DNA from: Staphylococcus canis
GTDB taxonomy: Bacteria > Bacillota > Bacilli > Staphylococcales > Staphylococcaceae
Reading direction: 5' to 3'
Assembly: GCF_016238445.1 (NCBI RefSeq)
Contig: NZ_JABANU010000008.1
Coordinates: 1-64,000 of the forward strand
Length of the DNA: 64,000 nucleotides
Of this stretch, positions 46,165 to 55,122 are shown piece after piece. How positions within the stretch are numbered: position 1 is the stretch's first letter; the number at the start of each line of letters is the position of its first letter. The notes under the pieces were generated by a model. That model was given only the letters and a program-made list of their open reading frames with translations, was not told the DNA's origin and made no database searches. The translations under genes were made by a program, and so were the position numbers.

Positions 46165-47073
46165 ATGGCACAAAAAGTTGTGATTTTAGGATCAACGAAT
46201 GTCGATCGCTTTTTAACGGTAGAACGTTACGCCAAACCTGGAGAAACACTGCATGTTGAAGAAGGTCAACATAACTATGGGGGCGGTAAGGGTGCGAACC
46301 AAGCGATTGCGACAGCACGTATGCAAGCAGAGACTACATTTATTTCAAAAGTTGGACAAGACGGTATCGCAGACTTTATGTTTGAAGGCTTTGAAGCAGC
46401 GGGCATGAATACAGATTATATTTTAAAATCTGATAGTGCGGATACAGGACAAGCTTTTATTACTGTTGATGCTGAAGGGCATAATATGATTTATGTGTAT
46501 GGTGGTGCGAATATGACAATTACACCAGAAGACGTTGAAGCAGCGGCGTCTGTCATACAAGAAGCAGACTATATCGTTGCGCAACTTGAAGTTCCAGTAC
46601 CTGCGATTATTCGTGCGTTTGAAATTGCACGCGAACACGGTGTAACAACGATTTTAAACCCTGCCCCAGCGAGCACATTATCAAAAGAATTGTTAACACT
46701 CATTGACGTTATCATACCGAATGAATTTGAAGCGGAAATACTATCAGGCATTCCAGTTGAAGATGATGCATCGATGAAACAAAATGCAGAGTACTTTCTT
46801 GATTTAGGCATTCAAGTCGTATTAATCACACTTGGAGAACGCGGTACATATTACGCTACAAAAGACACATCAGGCCTTGTTGAAGCGTATCAAGTTAAGG
46901 TTGTAGACACTACAGCTGCAGGAGATACTTTTATTGGCGCATTTGTCAGTCGATTTGATCGTAATGCGATGAACTTAGAAGAAGCGATTGATTTTGCGAA
47001 TAAAGCAGCATCTTATACCGTTCAAAAGTCAGGTGCACAAATTTCGATACCATGGCTGGATGACATTCAATAA
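46165..47073 (+). CDS. rbsK: Ribokinase
   Basis: A 302-residue PfkB-family kinase. VVILGSTNVDRFLTVERYA, GGKGANQAIATARM, and the anion-hole motif DTTAAGDTFIGAF with catalytic Asp are present. It phosphorylates ribose at O5. It is the last gene of the operon and is followed by a strong terminator. Confidence 0.93.
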   Translation: MAQKVVILGSTNVDRFLTVERYAKPGETLHVEEGQHNYGGGKGANQAIATARMQAETTFISKVGQDGIADFMFEGFEAAGMNTDYILKSDSADTGQAFITVDAEGHNMIYVYGGANMTITPEDVEAAASVIQEADYIVAQLEVPVPAIIRAFEIAREHGVTTILNPAPASTLSKELLTLIDVIIPNEFEAEILSGIPVEDDASMKQNAEYFLDLGIQVVLITLGERGTYYATKDTSGLVEAYQVKVVDTTAAGDTFIGAFVSRFDRNAMNLEEAIDFANKAASYTVQKSGAQISIPWLDDIQ

Positions 47074-47078
47074 ACTGA

Positions 47079-47140
47079 AAACCACGAGAATTGGACGCAA
47101 AGGAGAAATCCTTAAATACGTCCCGTTCTCGTGGTTTCAT
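47079..47140. terminator. Bidirectional terminator between rbsK and SDR
   Basis: AAACCACGAGAA (47079-47090) pairs with TTCTCGTGGTTT (47126-47137). Inside, GGACG/CGTCC and AAGGA/TCCTT also pair, giving a long compound hairpin. Confidence 0.75.
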
Positions 47141-47150
47141 TTATGTGTAT

Positions 47151-47954
47151 TTATGATTGTGTATTGTGTGACGTTGGGTCGACCCATTTCGCTTCGCCAC
47201 CAATAGATTGACCACCATCAATATGCATTGTTGTACCATTAATTCGACTCGCATAGTCACTCGCAAGATATGCTGAGAAGAAGGCGATTTCTTCAGGTTG
47301 GCCAATTTTACCAGTTGGTGTTGAGTTGATTTGGCGTAAGGCTTGAGGATGTTGGTCCTCCACAGCACTATTGACCATTGGTGAAGCGGTTAAGCCAGGC
47401 GCTAAGTTTACAGCACGAATGCCTTTATGCGCATAATCATAAGTTAACTGTTTCGTAAAACCATTAATTGCGTGTTTTGATGTGATATAAGCTGCATCAC
47501 CTACACCCGCAATCGTACCTCCGATAGATGATACATTAATAAACGTACCTGATCCACGTTCTAAGAAATGCGGTAATAATAAATGCGTTAAGCGGTAAAT
47601 ACTTTTAAGGTTAATATTAAGAATGCGATCCCATTCTTCTTCATCAATTTCTAAAACCGGCTTAAAATTAGCAAGAATTGCGGCATTGTTGACACAAATA
47701 TCGACTTTTCCAAACGTATCTAAAGCAGTAGATACTAATTTTTCTAAATCTTTCTTTTGACCAATATCCGCAACTACAGATAAAACTTCTCCATTTTCTG
47801 CTATAATCTCCTGTTCAACCGCATCAAGTTGCTCTTGGTTGATATCTGTAATCACCACTTTTGCACCTTGTTTCGCATACGCTAATGCTTGAGCTTTACC
47901 CAAACCACCCGCAGCGCCTGTAATGATTGCAACTTTATCTTCTAATAACAACAT
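47151..47954 (-). CDS. Short-chain dehydrogenase/reductase
   Basis: A 267-residue classical SDR; the start at 47954 follows GGAGGAGG. The cofactor motif is IITGAAGGLGKA with Asp (VVITDIN) favouring NAD, NNAAILANF follows, and the catalytic Ser/Tyr/Lys are in VSSIGG and YITSKHA. The end LASDYASRINGTTMHIDGGQSIGG is typical. The substrate is unknown, possibly a sugar or alcohol given the ribose neighbours. Confidence 0.85.
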   Translation of the reverse strand: MLLLEDKVAIITGAAGGLGKAQALAYAKQGAKVVITDINQEQLDAVEQEIIAENGEVLSVVADIGQKKDLEKLVSTALDTFGKVDICVNNAAILANFKPVLEIDEEEWDRILNINLKSIYRLTHLLLPHFLERGSGTFINVSSIGGTIAGVGDAAYITSKHAINGFTKQLTYDYAHKGIRAVNLAPGLTASPMVNSAVEDQHPQALRQINSTPTGKIGQPEEIAFFSAYLASDYASRINGTTMHIDGGQSIGGEAKWVDPTSHNTQS

Positions 47955-48157
47955 AATACATCCTCCTCCCTTTGTACCTCCCATTCTAACCGCTTTCATC
48001 ATAGAACTAAAACAAAGCACATTATGAGGAAATAAATAGATGTTGGGAGTTTCACTAGTTGTTGACATTGGCTTATAATCACAATTAGTACTAGTTGGTC
48101 TCCCTATGTTATTCTTTACAATTTTATACGGACTTACTTCACTTATGAATCGAATAA

Positions 48158-48298
48158 TCAATTGTTTTTTTGAATTTTAACTAGCTCATCACCTTCATAT
48201 CTATATCCTAATGTTCGCATATGCAAAATTCTTGCTAACTTGATTATCTCAGGTAATAAAAAAATAAATATTATCGTTCCTATCTTGAATTTGCTCAT
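48158..48298 (-). CDS. 46-residue ORF with hydrophobic N-terminus
   Basis: GAGGAGG precedes ATG with good spacing. The product starts MSKFKIGTIIFIFLLPEIIK and ends RYEGDELVKIQKNN. It has a short N-terminal span and a basic/acidic tail. It is an orphan, with a real-looking ribosome site. Confidence 0.4.
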   Translation of the reverse strand: MSKFKIGTIIFIFLLPEIIKLARILHMRTLGYRYEGDELVKIQKNN

Positions 48299-48874
48299 TT
48301 GGTATTTGACCTCCTCTTGTTTATAGTTTAGGCATAGGGACTATAAATGCTTCAAATTTAGTATTAGATCACTTTAATTATAAAGATTTATATATCATAT
48401 TATATATGAAAATAGAATGGATGAGGCATAATATTATAGATTTTGTTTTTATTCGGTAATTCCTTTATAGGTTGAGGGGTTTTTGCAATTTATCCTTATT
48501 CTCTAATTCCAGGACATATTTTTCACGTATTTAACTCCACATACGGTTAATAATATTGTTGAAGCAACGATAATCGAAATAATTTTCTATCTAATCATGA
48601 GTGCACATCTTTATATCACTAATTCGCATATCATCATTACCTTAACTAAGCGATTCTAATCAATAGTACCAAATTTATATATAAACAAATTTACTTATTT
48701 TATTGTTAGGATATTTTCCGAACTTTTCTCGCGTAATTTCTTTAAGAACGGCTATCATTATATAAAATGTTACATTTCTTTTTTTCTCTTTTCATTTTAG
48801 TCTCTTCCGTTTATAATGAAGTAAGGGGTTATCGCCCTTAACCAACGAACTTTTTGATGAGCTCATCTTTATCA

Positions 48875-48902
48875 AGAAGTACCCCGAGTAATAGGGGACA
48901 AG
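48875..48902 (+). repeat. 28-bp direct repeat, copy 1
   Basis: The core ACCCCGAGTAATAGGGGAC can fold with CCCC/GGGG arms around GAGTAATA. An exact copy starts 77 bp downstream. Confidence 0.7.
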
Positions 48903-48951
48903 AACGTAATTATTTGGATTATTAAGCTTGCTACGGCTAACCAAAAAATCG

Positions 48952-48979
48952 AGAAGTACCCCGAGTAATAGGGGACAAG
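48952..48979 (+). repeat. 28-bp direct repeat, copy 2
   Basis: Identical to the 48875-48902 copy, including the AGAAGT start and ACAAG end. The 49-bp spacer between copies is not repeated. Confidence 0.7.
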
Positions 48980-49143
48980 TAATGCTAAAAGACACCGTAT
49001 TTTTAAAGTATGATGTCTTTTTTTATTTGAATGAATATCACTGCCATGGTTTTGTTAGAGGTTTCATTACACTGATTCTAAATCATCTGTGTATTTATGT
49101 TATATTAAAGGGGATGTATGTTTGGACAAAGGGGACTTTTATT

Positions 49144-50124
49144 ATGGTAAGTGTGAAAGATGTAGCAAAGTTAGCGAATGTTTCGACAGCGACAGTGTCA
49201 CGAGTGTTAAGTAATACGGGAAGAGTTAAGGCGCACAACCGCCAACGTGTGCTTGATGCAGCAGAAGCGTTAGGGTATCATCCTAATAATCTTGGTCGTC
49301 AATTAAGAAAAATGGAAACGATGACGATACTTGTAGTGGTTCCAGATATTACGAATTCATATTTTTCAGAGATTTTAAGAAATATTGAAAATATCGCACG
49401 TAGTAATGGGTATGAAGTAATTTTGGGGGATACGCAAAATAAAGAAGCAGATCTCTATTTTTCATATTTGTATGAGAAGAAGGTAGACGGCATGATAGTA
49501 TTGACGTCATATTTAGATGTTCAGAATCTGGAAAAGCTTAGCGAACAATACCCTATTGTATTAGCATGTGAAAAGATTGAAAATAGTCATGTGGCTTCAG
49601 TGTCTATTGATAATATTGAAGGCGCTGCTGTTATGACGCGTCATTTAATCCAAAAAGGTCATACACGTATTGGTCACGTTGCGGGCCCTATGGATGGTCT
49701 TTTAGGACAGTATCGTGCTAAAGGGTTTCGTCAAGAGATGGGCGCACATGGCTTGAATGTTAATGAATCATGGATTTTTGAAGGAGATTACTCATTAGAA
49801 TCTGGAATTAAGATTGGTGAAGCGCTGATGAATCTAGATGAGAAACCGACAGCGCTCTTTGTATCAAATGATGAGATGGCAATAGGGATTATGAAAGTGT
49901 TGAAAAAATATGGGTTACATGTACCAGAAGATATGGCGCTTGTTGGCTTTGACAATATCATATTATCTGACATTGTAGATCCAGGTTTAACAACATTTGC
50001 GCAACCTACAACGCAGATTGGTCAACTCGCGATGGAGAAGCTATTGAAGTTGCTTAAGGGTGAAAAAATAGAAGAGACAAGCACATTATTAGAAGGCTAT
50101 TTACTAGAACGTCAATCTACATAA
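49144..50124 (+). CDS. malR: LacI-family regulator of the alpha-glucoside cluster (MalR-like)
   Basis: A 326-residue LacI regulator. The ATG at 49144 follows AAGGGGA; the upstream frame to 48928 is not supported. HTH: VSVKDVAKLANVSTATVSRVL, hinge LGYHPNNLGRQLRK. The effector domain is typical (VPDITNSYFSEIL, FVSNDEMAIGIM, VGFDNIILSDIVDPGLTTF). Its likely operators TGTAA-CG-TTACA lie right after it, upstream of msmX, and at 18658. Gene name is by context. Confidence 0.8.
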   Translation: MVSVKDVAKLANVSTATVSRVLSNTGRVKAHNRQRVLDAAEALGYHPNNLGRQLRKMETMTILVVVPDITNSYFSEILRNIENIARSNGYEVILGDTQNKEADLYFSYLYEKKVDGMIVLTSYLDVQNLEKLSEQYPIVLACEKIENSHVASVSIDNIEGAAVMTRHLIQKGHTRIGHVAGPMDGLLGQYRAKGFRQEMGAHGLNVNESWIFEGDYSLESGIKIGEALMNLDEKPTALFVSNDEMAIGIMKVLKKYGLHVPEDMALVGFDNIILSDIVDPGLTTFAQPTTQIGQLAMEKLLKLLKGEKIEETSTLLEGYLLERQST

Positions 50125-50145
50125 AATAATTGAAATGTACTGTGA

Positions 50146-50159
50146 TGTAATCGTTTACA
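50146..50159 (+). promoter_or_regulatory. MalR-type operator, upstream of Gfo/Idh operon (site 1)
   Basis: TGTAATCGTTTACA lies between malR and the Gfo/Idh operon and is identical to the 59648 site. Confidence 0.7.
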
Positions 50160-50187
50160 CACCAGTGCATTTTTGTTATATTAAAAT

Positions 50188-50201
50188 TGTAATCGATTAC
50201 A
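50188..50201 (+). promoter_or_regulatory. MalR-type operator, upstream of Gfo/Idh operon (site 2)
   Basis: TGTAATCGATTACA is a perfect palindrome, 42 bp (four helical turns) from site 1, after a TTGTTATATTAAA promoter-like -10 region. Confidence 0.7.
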
Positions 50202-50261
50202 AAATAAGTGCAAAAGCAATTATTTTGATGCGTAATGATATCAAAGACAGGAGTGCATCAT

Positions 50262-51353
50262 ATGACCATTAAAATTGGAGTGATTGGCTGTGGTGGTATT
50301 GCGACAGGAAAGCATTTACCAAGCTTAATCAAAGTAGAAGATGTGGAAGTTACAGCGTTTTGTGATATTGACGTGACGAAAGCACAAGAGGCTGCAGCAA
50401 CATTTGGTACAGCTGAAGCTAAGGTGTATACCGACTATCATGAATTATTAAAAGATTCATCCATAGAGGTTGTACATGTGTGTACGCCCAATCATTTACA
50501 TTGCGATATGACAGTCTCAGCGCTTGAAGCTGGTAAGCATGTCATGTGTGAAAAACCAATGGCTAAGACGACCAAAGAAGCGAAAACAATGATTGAAGCT
50601 GCTCAAAGAACTGGTAAGAAATTAACGATTGGTTATCAAAATCGTTTTCGAGCAGATAGTCAATATTTGCATGAAGTCACATCACGTGGGGATCTGGGAG
50701 ATATTTATTTTGCGAAAGGTCATGCGATTAGACGTCGCGCTGTTCCAAATTGGGGTGTGTTTTTAGATGAGGAAGCTCAAGGCGGCGGTCCACTTATTGA
50801 TATAGGGACGCATGCATTAGATTTAACACTTTGGATGATGAACAATTATGAACCAGAATCTGTGATGGGGTCAACATTCCATAAGTTAAGTGAAAAAGAA
50901 AATGCAGCAAATGCTTGGGGACCATGGGATCCAAAGGCATTCACAGTTGAAGATTCAGCATTTGGATTCATTAAAATGAAAAATGGTGCGACGATTATAC
51001 TAGAGTCAGCATGGGCCTTGAATTCACTCGAAGTCGATGAAGCTAAATGTTCATTGTCTGGAACTGAAGGCGGCGCAGATATGAAAGATGGTTTGAGAAT
51101 CCATGGTGAAGATTTAGGTACATTGTATTCTAAAAAGATAGAGTTAGAAAATAAAGGCGTCGACTTTTATGAAGGAGATCAAGTCGATGAAGCTGAGGAA
51201 GAAGCGAAAGCATGGATTGCTTGTATTAAAAATGATACAGAACCCGTTGTCAAACCGGAAGAAGCGATGGTAGTGACGCAAATTTTAGAAGGTATTTACG
51301 AATCGGCTAAAACGGGTAAAGCAGTCTATTTTAACGCGCACGAAGAGGAGTAA
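50262..51353 (+). CDS. Gfo/Idh/MocA-family oxidoreductase 1
   Basis: A 363-residue NAD(P)-dependent sugar oxidoreductase. The ATG at 50262 follows CAGGAGTG. IKIGVIGCGGIATGKHLPSL is the Rossmann motif, MCEKPMAKT the catalytic Lys motif (EKP), and GGGPLIDIGTHALDL carries the conserved Asp and His. It is the first gene of a four-gene operon with a second paralogue, an isomerase and a GH13 glucosidase. The known S. aureus counterparts beside malEFG have no settled function. Confidence 0.9.
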   Translation: MTIKIGVIGCGGIATGKHLPSLIKVEDVEVTAFCDIDVTKAQEAAATFGTAEAKVYTDYHELLKDSSIEVVHVCTPNHLHCDMTVSALEAGKHVMCEKPMAKTTKEAKTMIEAAQRTGKKLTIGYQNRFRADSQYLHEVTSRGDLGDIYFAKGHAIRRRAVPNWGVFLDEEAQGGGPLIDIGTHALDLTLWMMNNYEPESVMGSTFHKLSEKENAANAWGPWDPKAFTVEDSAFGFIKMKNGATIILESAWALNSLEVDEAKCSLSGTEGGADMKDGLRIHGEDLGTLYSKKIELENKGVDFYEGDQVDEAEEEAKAWIACIKNDTEPVVKPEEAMVVTQILEGIYESAKTGKAVYFNAHEEE

Positions 51354-51358
51354 TCATC

Positions 51359-52393
51359 ATGGAGAAAGTAAAGGTTGGCATTGTTGGTGTCGGTGGTATT
51401 GCGCAAGACCGCCATATCCCATTACTAATGGAGCACCCACAAGCTGAAGTTACAACATTGTTTGATGTGCGCTTAGACTTAGCGGAACAAGTTGCTCAAA
51501 CATTTAATATCGCACATGTTGCGACGTCTTACGATACATTATTTGATCAAGTGGATGCGGTAGTCATATGTACGCCGAATAAATTTCATTCAGAGATTGC
51601 AATTGCTGCTTTAAATGCAGGTGTACATGTCTTGTGTGAAAAACCAATGGCGATTTCTAAAAAAGAGTGCGATGACATGATTGAGGCCGCTAAAAAGCAT
51701 CACAAAATTCTTACGGTAGCCTATCATTATCGATTTACAGATGTTGCGATAGAAGCCAAACGACGCATAGATGAAGGTGTTGTTGGGAGTCCTGTTGTAT
51801 CTCGAATTCAAGCTTTAAGACATCGTAAAGTGCCTGGATGGGGTGTGTTTACGAATAAAGCGTTACAAGGTGGCGGTTGTTTAATTGATTATGGTTGTCA
51901 TGTGTTAGACCTTGTTTTGTGGTTACTCCAAATAACGCAACCTACTGAAGTGTCGGGTCGTACATATAACAAGTTAAGTAAGCAACCACATCAAATCAAT
52001 GACTGGGGCGAATTTGATCATGAGACGTTTAATGTTGAAGATCACGCTACAAGCTATATCGTGTTTGATAACGATGCGACGTTGCAGTTTGAATGCTCTT
52101 GGGCAGCGAATATTAATAGTGACAAATTAGATATTAGTATTTCCGGGGAGAAAGGTGGCCTTCAACTGTTTCCATTTGAAGTCTACGAACCTAGAAATGG
52201 TGAATACCTCATTCATCAACAAGATATAACGCTTAATGAAGATAAAGCAGCTGAGCGACAAACTGATAATTTTATTAAGAGTTGTCTCGGAATTGAAACA
52301 CCTGTAGTGAAAATGGAAGAGGCAAGACGTGTCAGTCAAATCATCGAAGCCATTTATGAAAGTAATGAGAAAAAGCAAACCATACAACTATAA
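51359..52393 (+). CDS. Gfo/Idh/MocA-family oxidoreductase 2
   Basis: A 344-residue paralogue of the preceding gene, 5 nt downstream. VKVGIVGVGGIAQDRHIPLL, LCEKPMAIS and GGGCLIDYGCHVLDL align with its neighbour; note Cys in place of Thr before His. Paired Gfo/Idh enzymes often act as oxidation/reduction partners on 3-keto-sugars, with the isomerase acting between. Confidence 0.9.
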   Translation: MEKVKVGIVGVGGIAQDRHIPLLMEHPQAEVTTLFDVRLDLAEQVAQTFNIAHVATSYDTLFDQVDAVVICTPNKFHSEIAIAALNAGVHVLCEKPMAISKKECDDMIEAAKKHHKILTVAYHYRFTDVAIEAKRRIDEGVVGSPVVSRIQALRHRKVPGWGVFTNKALQGGGCLIDYGCHVLDLVLWLLQITQPTEVSGRTYNKLSKQPHQINDWGEFDHETFNVEDHATSYIVFDNDATLQFECSWAANINSDKLDISISGEKGGLQLFPFEVYEPRNGEYLIHQQDITLNEDKAAERQTDNFIKSCLGIETPVVKMEEARRVSQIIEAIYESNEKKQTIQL

Positions 52394-52417
52394 ACATAAA
52401 AAGAGAGGCGTATTCCA

Positions 52418-53386
52418 ATGAAATTAGGAGTATTTTCAGTATTATTTTACGATCGTAACTTTGAAGAAATGTTAGATTATGTAGCAGCATCAGGATTAGA
52501 TATGATTGAAGTTGGAACTGGAGGAAATCCAGGAGATAAGTTTTGTAATCTAGATGAGTTATTAGAAGATGAATCAAAGCGTCAAGCATTTATGGAAAAA
52601 ATTGAATCACGTGGCTTGCAAATTAGTGGTTTTAGCTGTCACAACAACCCAATTTCTCCTGATAAAGAAGAAGCACAACTCGCAGATGAAACACTTCGAA
52701 AAACGATACAACTTGCTGCTTTATTAAACGTACCAGTTGTTAATACATTTTCAGGCGTTGCAGGTAGTGACGACTCCGCAAAACGTGCGAACTGGCCTGT
52801 CACACCTTGGCCTACAGTGTATACAGAAATCTATGAATACCAATGGGAGCACAAACTGATTCCATATTGGAAAGATTTAGCAGAATTTGCGAAAGCACAT
52901 GATGTTAAAATCGCAATAGAATTACACGCTGGTTTTCTCGTACATACGCCATACACATTACTAAAACTTAGAGCAGCGACGAATGAATATATTGGTGCAA
53001 ACTTAGACCCAAGTCATTTATGGTGGCAAGGTATCGATCCAGTCGCTGCGATACGCATTTTAGGTAAAGAGAATGCGATTCATCATTTTCATGCTAAAGA
53101 TACGTACATTAATCAAGATAACGTTAATATGCACGGTCTTACTGATATGCAACCTTATAATGACGTTGCAACACGTGCATGGACTTTCCGTACTGTTGGA
53201 TATGGTCACAGTCCATACGAATGGGGCGAAATGATTAGTCAACTCATTATTCAAGGCTATGATTATGTTATGAGTATTGAACACGAAGACCCAATCATGT
53301 CAGTAGAAGAAGGATTCCAAAAAGCAGTAGAAAACTTAAAATCAGTGAATATTCAAGAAAAAGGGCCAGATATTTGGTGGGCTTAA
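52418..53386 (+). CDS. Sugar phosphate isomerase/epimerase, AP-endonuclease-2 TIM barrel
   Basis: A 322-residue TIM-barrel enzyme. LDMIEVGTGGNPGD, FSCHNNPISP, IAIELHAGFLVHTPYTLL (metal Glu), GANLDPSHLWWQGID (metal Asp/His), IHHFHAKD (His) and MSIEHEDPIM (Glu) give the full metal-binding set of xylose-isomerase-like proteins. It may act on a keto-sugar from the two Gfo/Idh enzymes. The substrate is unknown. Confidence 0.88.
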   Translation: MKLGVFSVLFYDRNFEEMLDYVAASGLDMIEVGTGGNPGDKFCNLDELLEDESKRQAFMEKIESRGLQISGFSCHNNPISPDKEEAQLADETLRKTIQLAALLNVPVVNTFSGVAGSDDSAKRANWPVTPWPTVYTEIYEYQWEHKLIPYWKDLAEFAKAHDVKIAIELHAGFLVHTPYTLLKLRAATNEYIGANLDPSHLWWQGIDPVAAIRILGKENAIHHFHAKDTYINQDNVNMHGLTDMQPYNDVATRAWTFRTVGYGHSPYEWGEMISQLIIQGYDYVMSIEHEDPIMSVEEGFQKAVENLKSVNIQEKGPDIWWA

Positions 53387-53397
53387 AGGAGATTTAA

Positions 53398-55056
53398 ATG
53401 GTGCAATTAGAGAATAAAAAATGGTGGAAAGAGGCCGTTGCTTATCAAGTGTATCCACGGAGCTTTATGGATTCTAATGGTGATGGTATTGGGGACTTAA
53501 GAGGTTTAATTGATAAGTTAGATTACCTACGCGATTTAGGAATTGATGTAATATGGTTAAGCCCAATGTATCCATCACCTAACGATGACAACGGATATGA
53601 TATTAGTGATTACCAAGGTATTAGCGAAGAATTTGGGACAATGTCTGACTTTGATGAGCTACTTGAAACTGTACATGCTAAAGGTATGAAATTAATTTTA
53701 GATCTTGTAGTCAATCATACATCTGACGAACACCCATGGTTTATTGAATCTAGACAAAGTAAAGACAATCCTAAACGGGACTGGTATATATGGCGGGCAC
53801 CACGTGATGATGGTTCAGAACCTACGAATTGGGAGAGTATTTTCAACGGATCGACATGGAAATATGATGCACAAACTGGCGAGTACTATTTCCACTTATT
53901 TAGTGAAAAGCAACCTGATTTGAATTGGGAAAATCCAGATGTGCGACGAGAAGTGTATGACATGATGAATTGGTGGTTCGATAAAGGCATTGATGGTTTT
54001 CGTGTCGATGCTATTACGCATATCAAAAAATCTTTTGACAAAGGAGATTTGCCGGTTGAAGCAGGTCAGCAGTATGCACCTGCATTTGAAGCCGCAATGA
54101 ATCAACCAGGTGTCCTTGACTGGCTCAATGAGATGAAACGTGAATCTTTAAGTCGCTATGATATTATGACTGTCGGTGAAGCAAACGGTGTCACAACAGC
54201 GGATGCAGAAGATTGGGTAGGTCATGACAAAGGTGTCTTCAACATGGTCTTCCAGTTTGAACATTTAGGATTGTGGGATAGTGTATCTGCACAATTAGAT
54301 GTTCCTGCGTATAAAAACATCTTAAGTCACTGGCAAAAAGGACTGGAAAATAAAGGATGGAACGCCCTATTTATAGAAAATCACGATCAACCGAGACGGG
54401 TATCAACGTGGGGGAATGATAAACAATATTGGTATGCTTCTGCCACAAGTCATGCGATCGTGTACTTCCTTCAACAAGGAACACCTTTTATTTATCAAGG
54501 TCAAGAAATAGGCATGACGAACTATCCATTTACGGATATTTCACAGTTCAATGATGTATCCATTAAAACTGAGGCTAAGCTTATTAAAGCGCAAGGTGGA
54601 GATACGAATGCAATTCTTGAAAAGCACCGATTAGGTAGCCGTGATAATGCGCGAACACCAATGCAATGGGATCGTTCTCCTAATGCTGGATTTACAACTG
54701 GAACGCCTTGGTTTCCTGTGAATCCGAATTATAAAGAGATTAATGTTGAGCAACAAGAAAAAGATCCAGACTCGATTTTAAATTTCTATAAAGATTTAAT
54801 TCGACTGAAAAAATCAGATGATGTGTACACGTATGGAAGCTTTGAGTTAGTAGATGCGGATAATGAAAAAGTTTTCGCATACATGCGTCAACTTGAAGAT
54901 AAAAAAGCCTTGATCGTAGGCAATCTCACTGATTCGCCCGCACAATTAGATACAGAAATTGATATCAGTAAAGGCAAAGTGCAGTTACACAATCATAATG
55001 AAGCAATCGACTTCAATCATATTAAGCCTTATGAAGCTTTCGTGATTGAATTCTAA
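53398..55056 (+). CDS. Alpha-glucosidase / oligo-1,6-glucosidase, GH13
   Basis: A 552-residue cytosolic GH13 enzyme. The N-terminus WWKEAVAYQVYPRSFMDSNGDGIGDL is typical of oligo-1,6-glucosidases and alpha-glucosidases. Catalytic residues are seen in DGFRVDAI (Asp204 nucleophile), VGEANG (Glu261) and ENHDQPR (Asp330). No signal peptide is present. It splits alpha-glucosides imported by MalEFG-MsmX or by the MFS carrier at 18.7 kb. It is last in the operon and followed by a bidirectional terminator. Confidence 0.92.
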   Translation: MVQLENKKWWKEAVAYQVYPRSFMDSNGDGIGDLRGLIDKLDYLRDLGIDVIWLSPMYPSPNDDNGYDISDYQGISEEFGTMSDFDELLETVHAKGMKLILDLVVNHTSDEHPWFIESRQSKDNPKRDWYIWRAPRDDGSEPTNWESIFNGSTWKYDAQTGEYYFHLFSEKQPDLNWENPDVRREVYDMMNWWFDKGIDGFRVDAITHIKKSFDKGDLPVEAGQQYAPAFEAAMNQPGVLDWLNEMKRESLSRYDIMTVGEANGVTTADAEDWVGHDKGVFNMVFQFEHLGLWDSVSAQLDVPAYKNILSHWQKGLENKGWNALFIENHDQPRRVSTWGNDKQYWYASATSHAIVYFLQQGTPFIYQGQEIGMTNYPFTDISQFNDVSIKTEAKLIKAQGGDTNAILEKHRLGSRDNARTPMQWDRSPNAGFTTGTPWFPVNPNYKEINVEQQEKDPDSILNFYKDLIRLKKSDDVYTYGSFELVDADNEKVFAYMRQLEDKKALIVGNLTDSPAQLDTEIDISKGKVQLHNHNEAIDFNHIKPYEAFVIEF

Positions 55057-55071
55057 TCACGAATCGAAAAT

Positions 55072-55104
55072 AAACACCCCTTACATTGCTGTGAGGGGTG
55101 TTTT
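55072..55104. terminator. Bidirectional terminator between GH13 and malG
   Basis: AAACACCCCT pairs with AGGGGTGTTT (10 bp) between the convergent operons. Confidence 0.8.
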
Positions 55105-55122
55105 ATGATTGAATAATGTCGA

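Larger units (their letters stand above)
48299..49143. other. Long intergenic region with a duplicated hairpin motif
   Basis: 845 bp without a supported gene. It holds two exact copies of a 28-bp sequence (48875-48902, 48952-48979) and the malR promoter just before 49144. Confidence 0.5.

Noticed and set aside
48792-48995. 67-residue ORF on the minus strand
   Set aside because: It translates both copies of the 28-bp repeat in different frames and has low-complexity sequence; it looks spurious.
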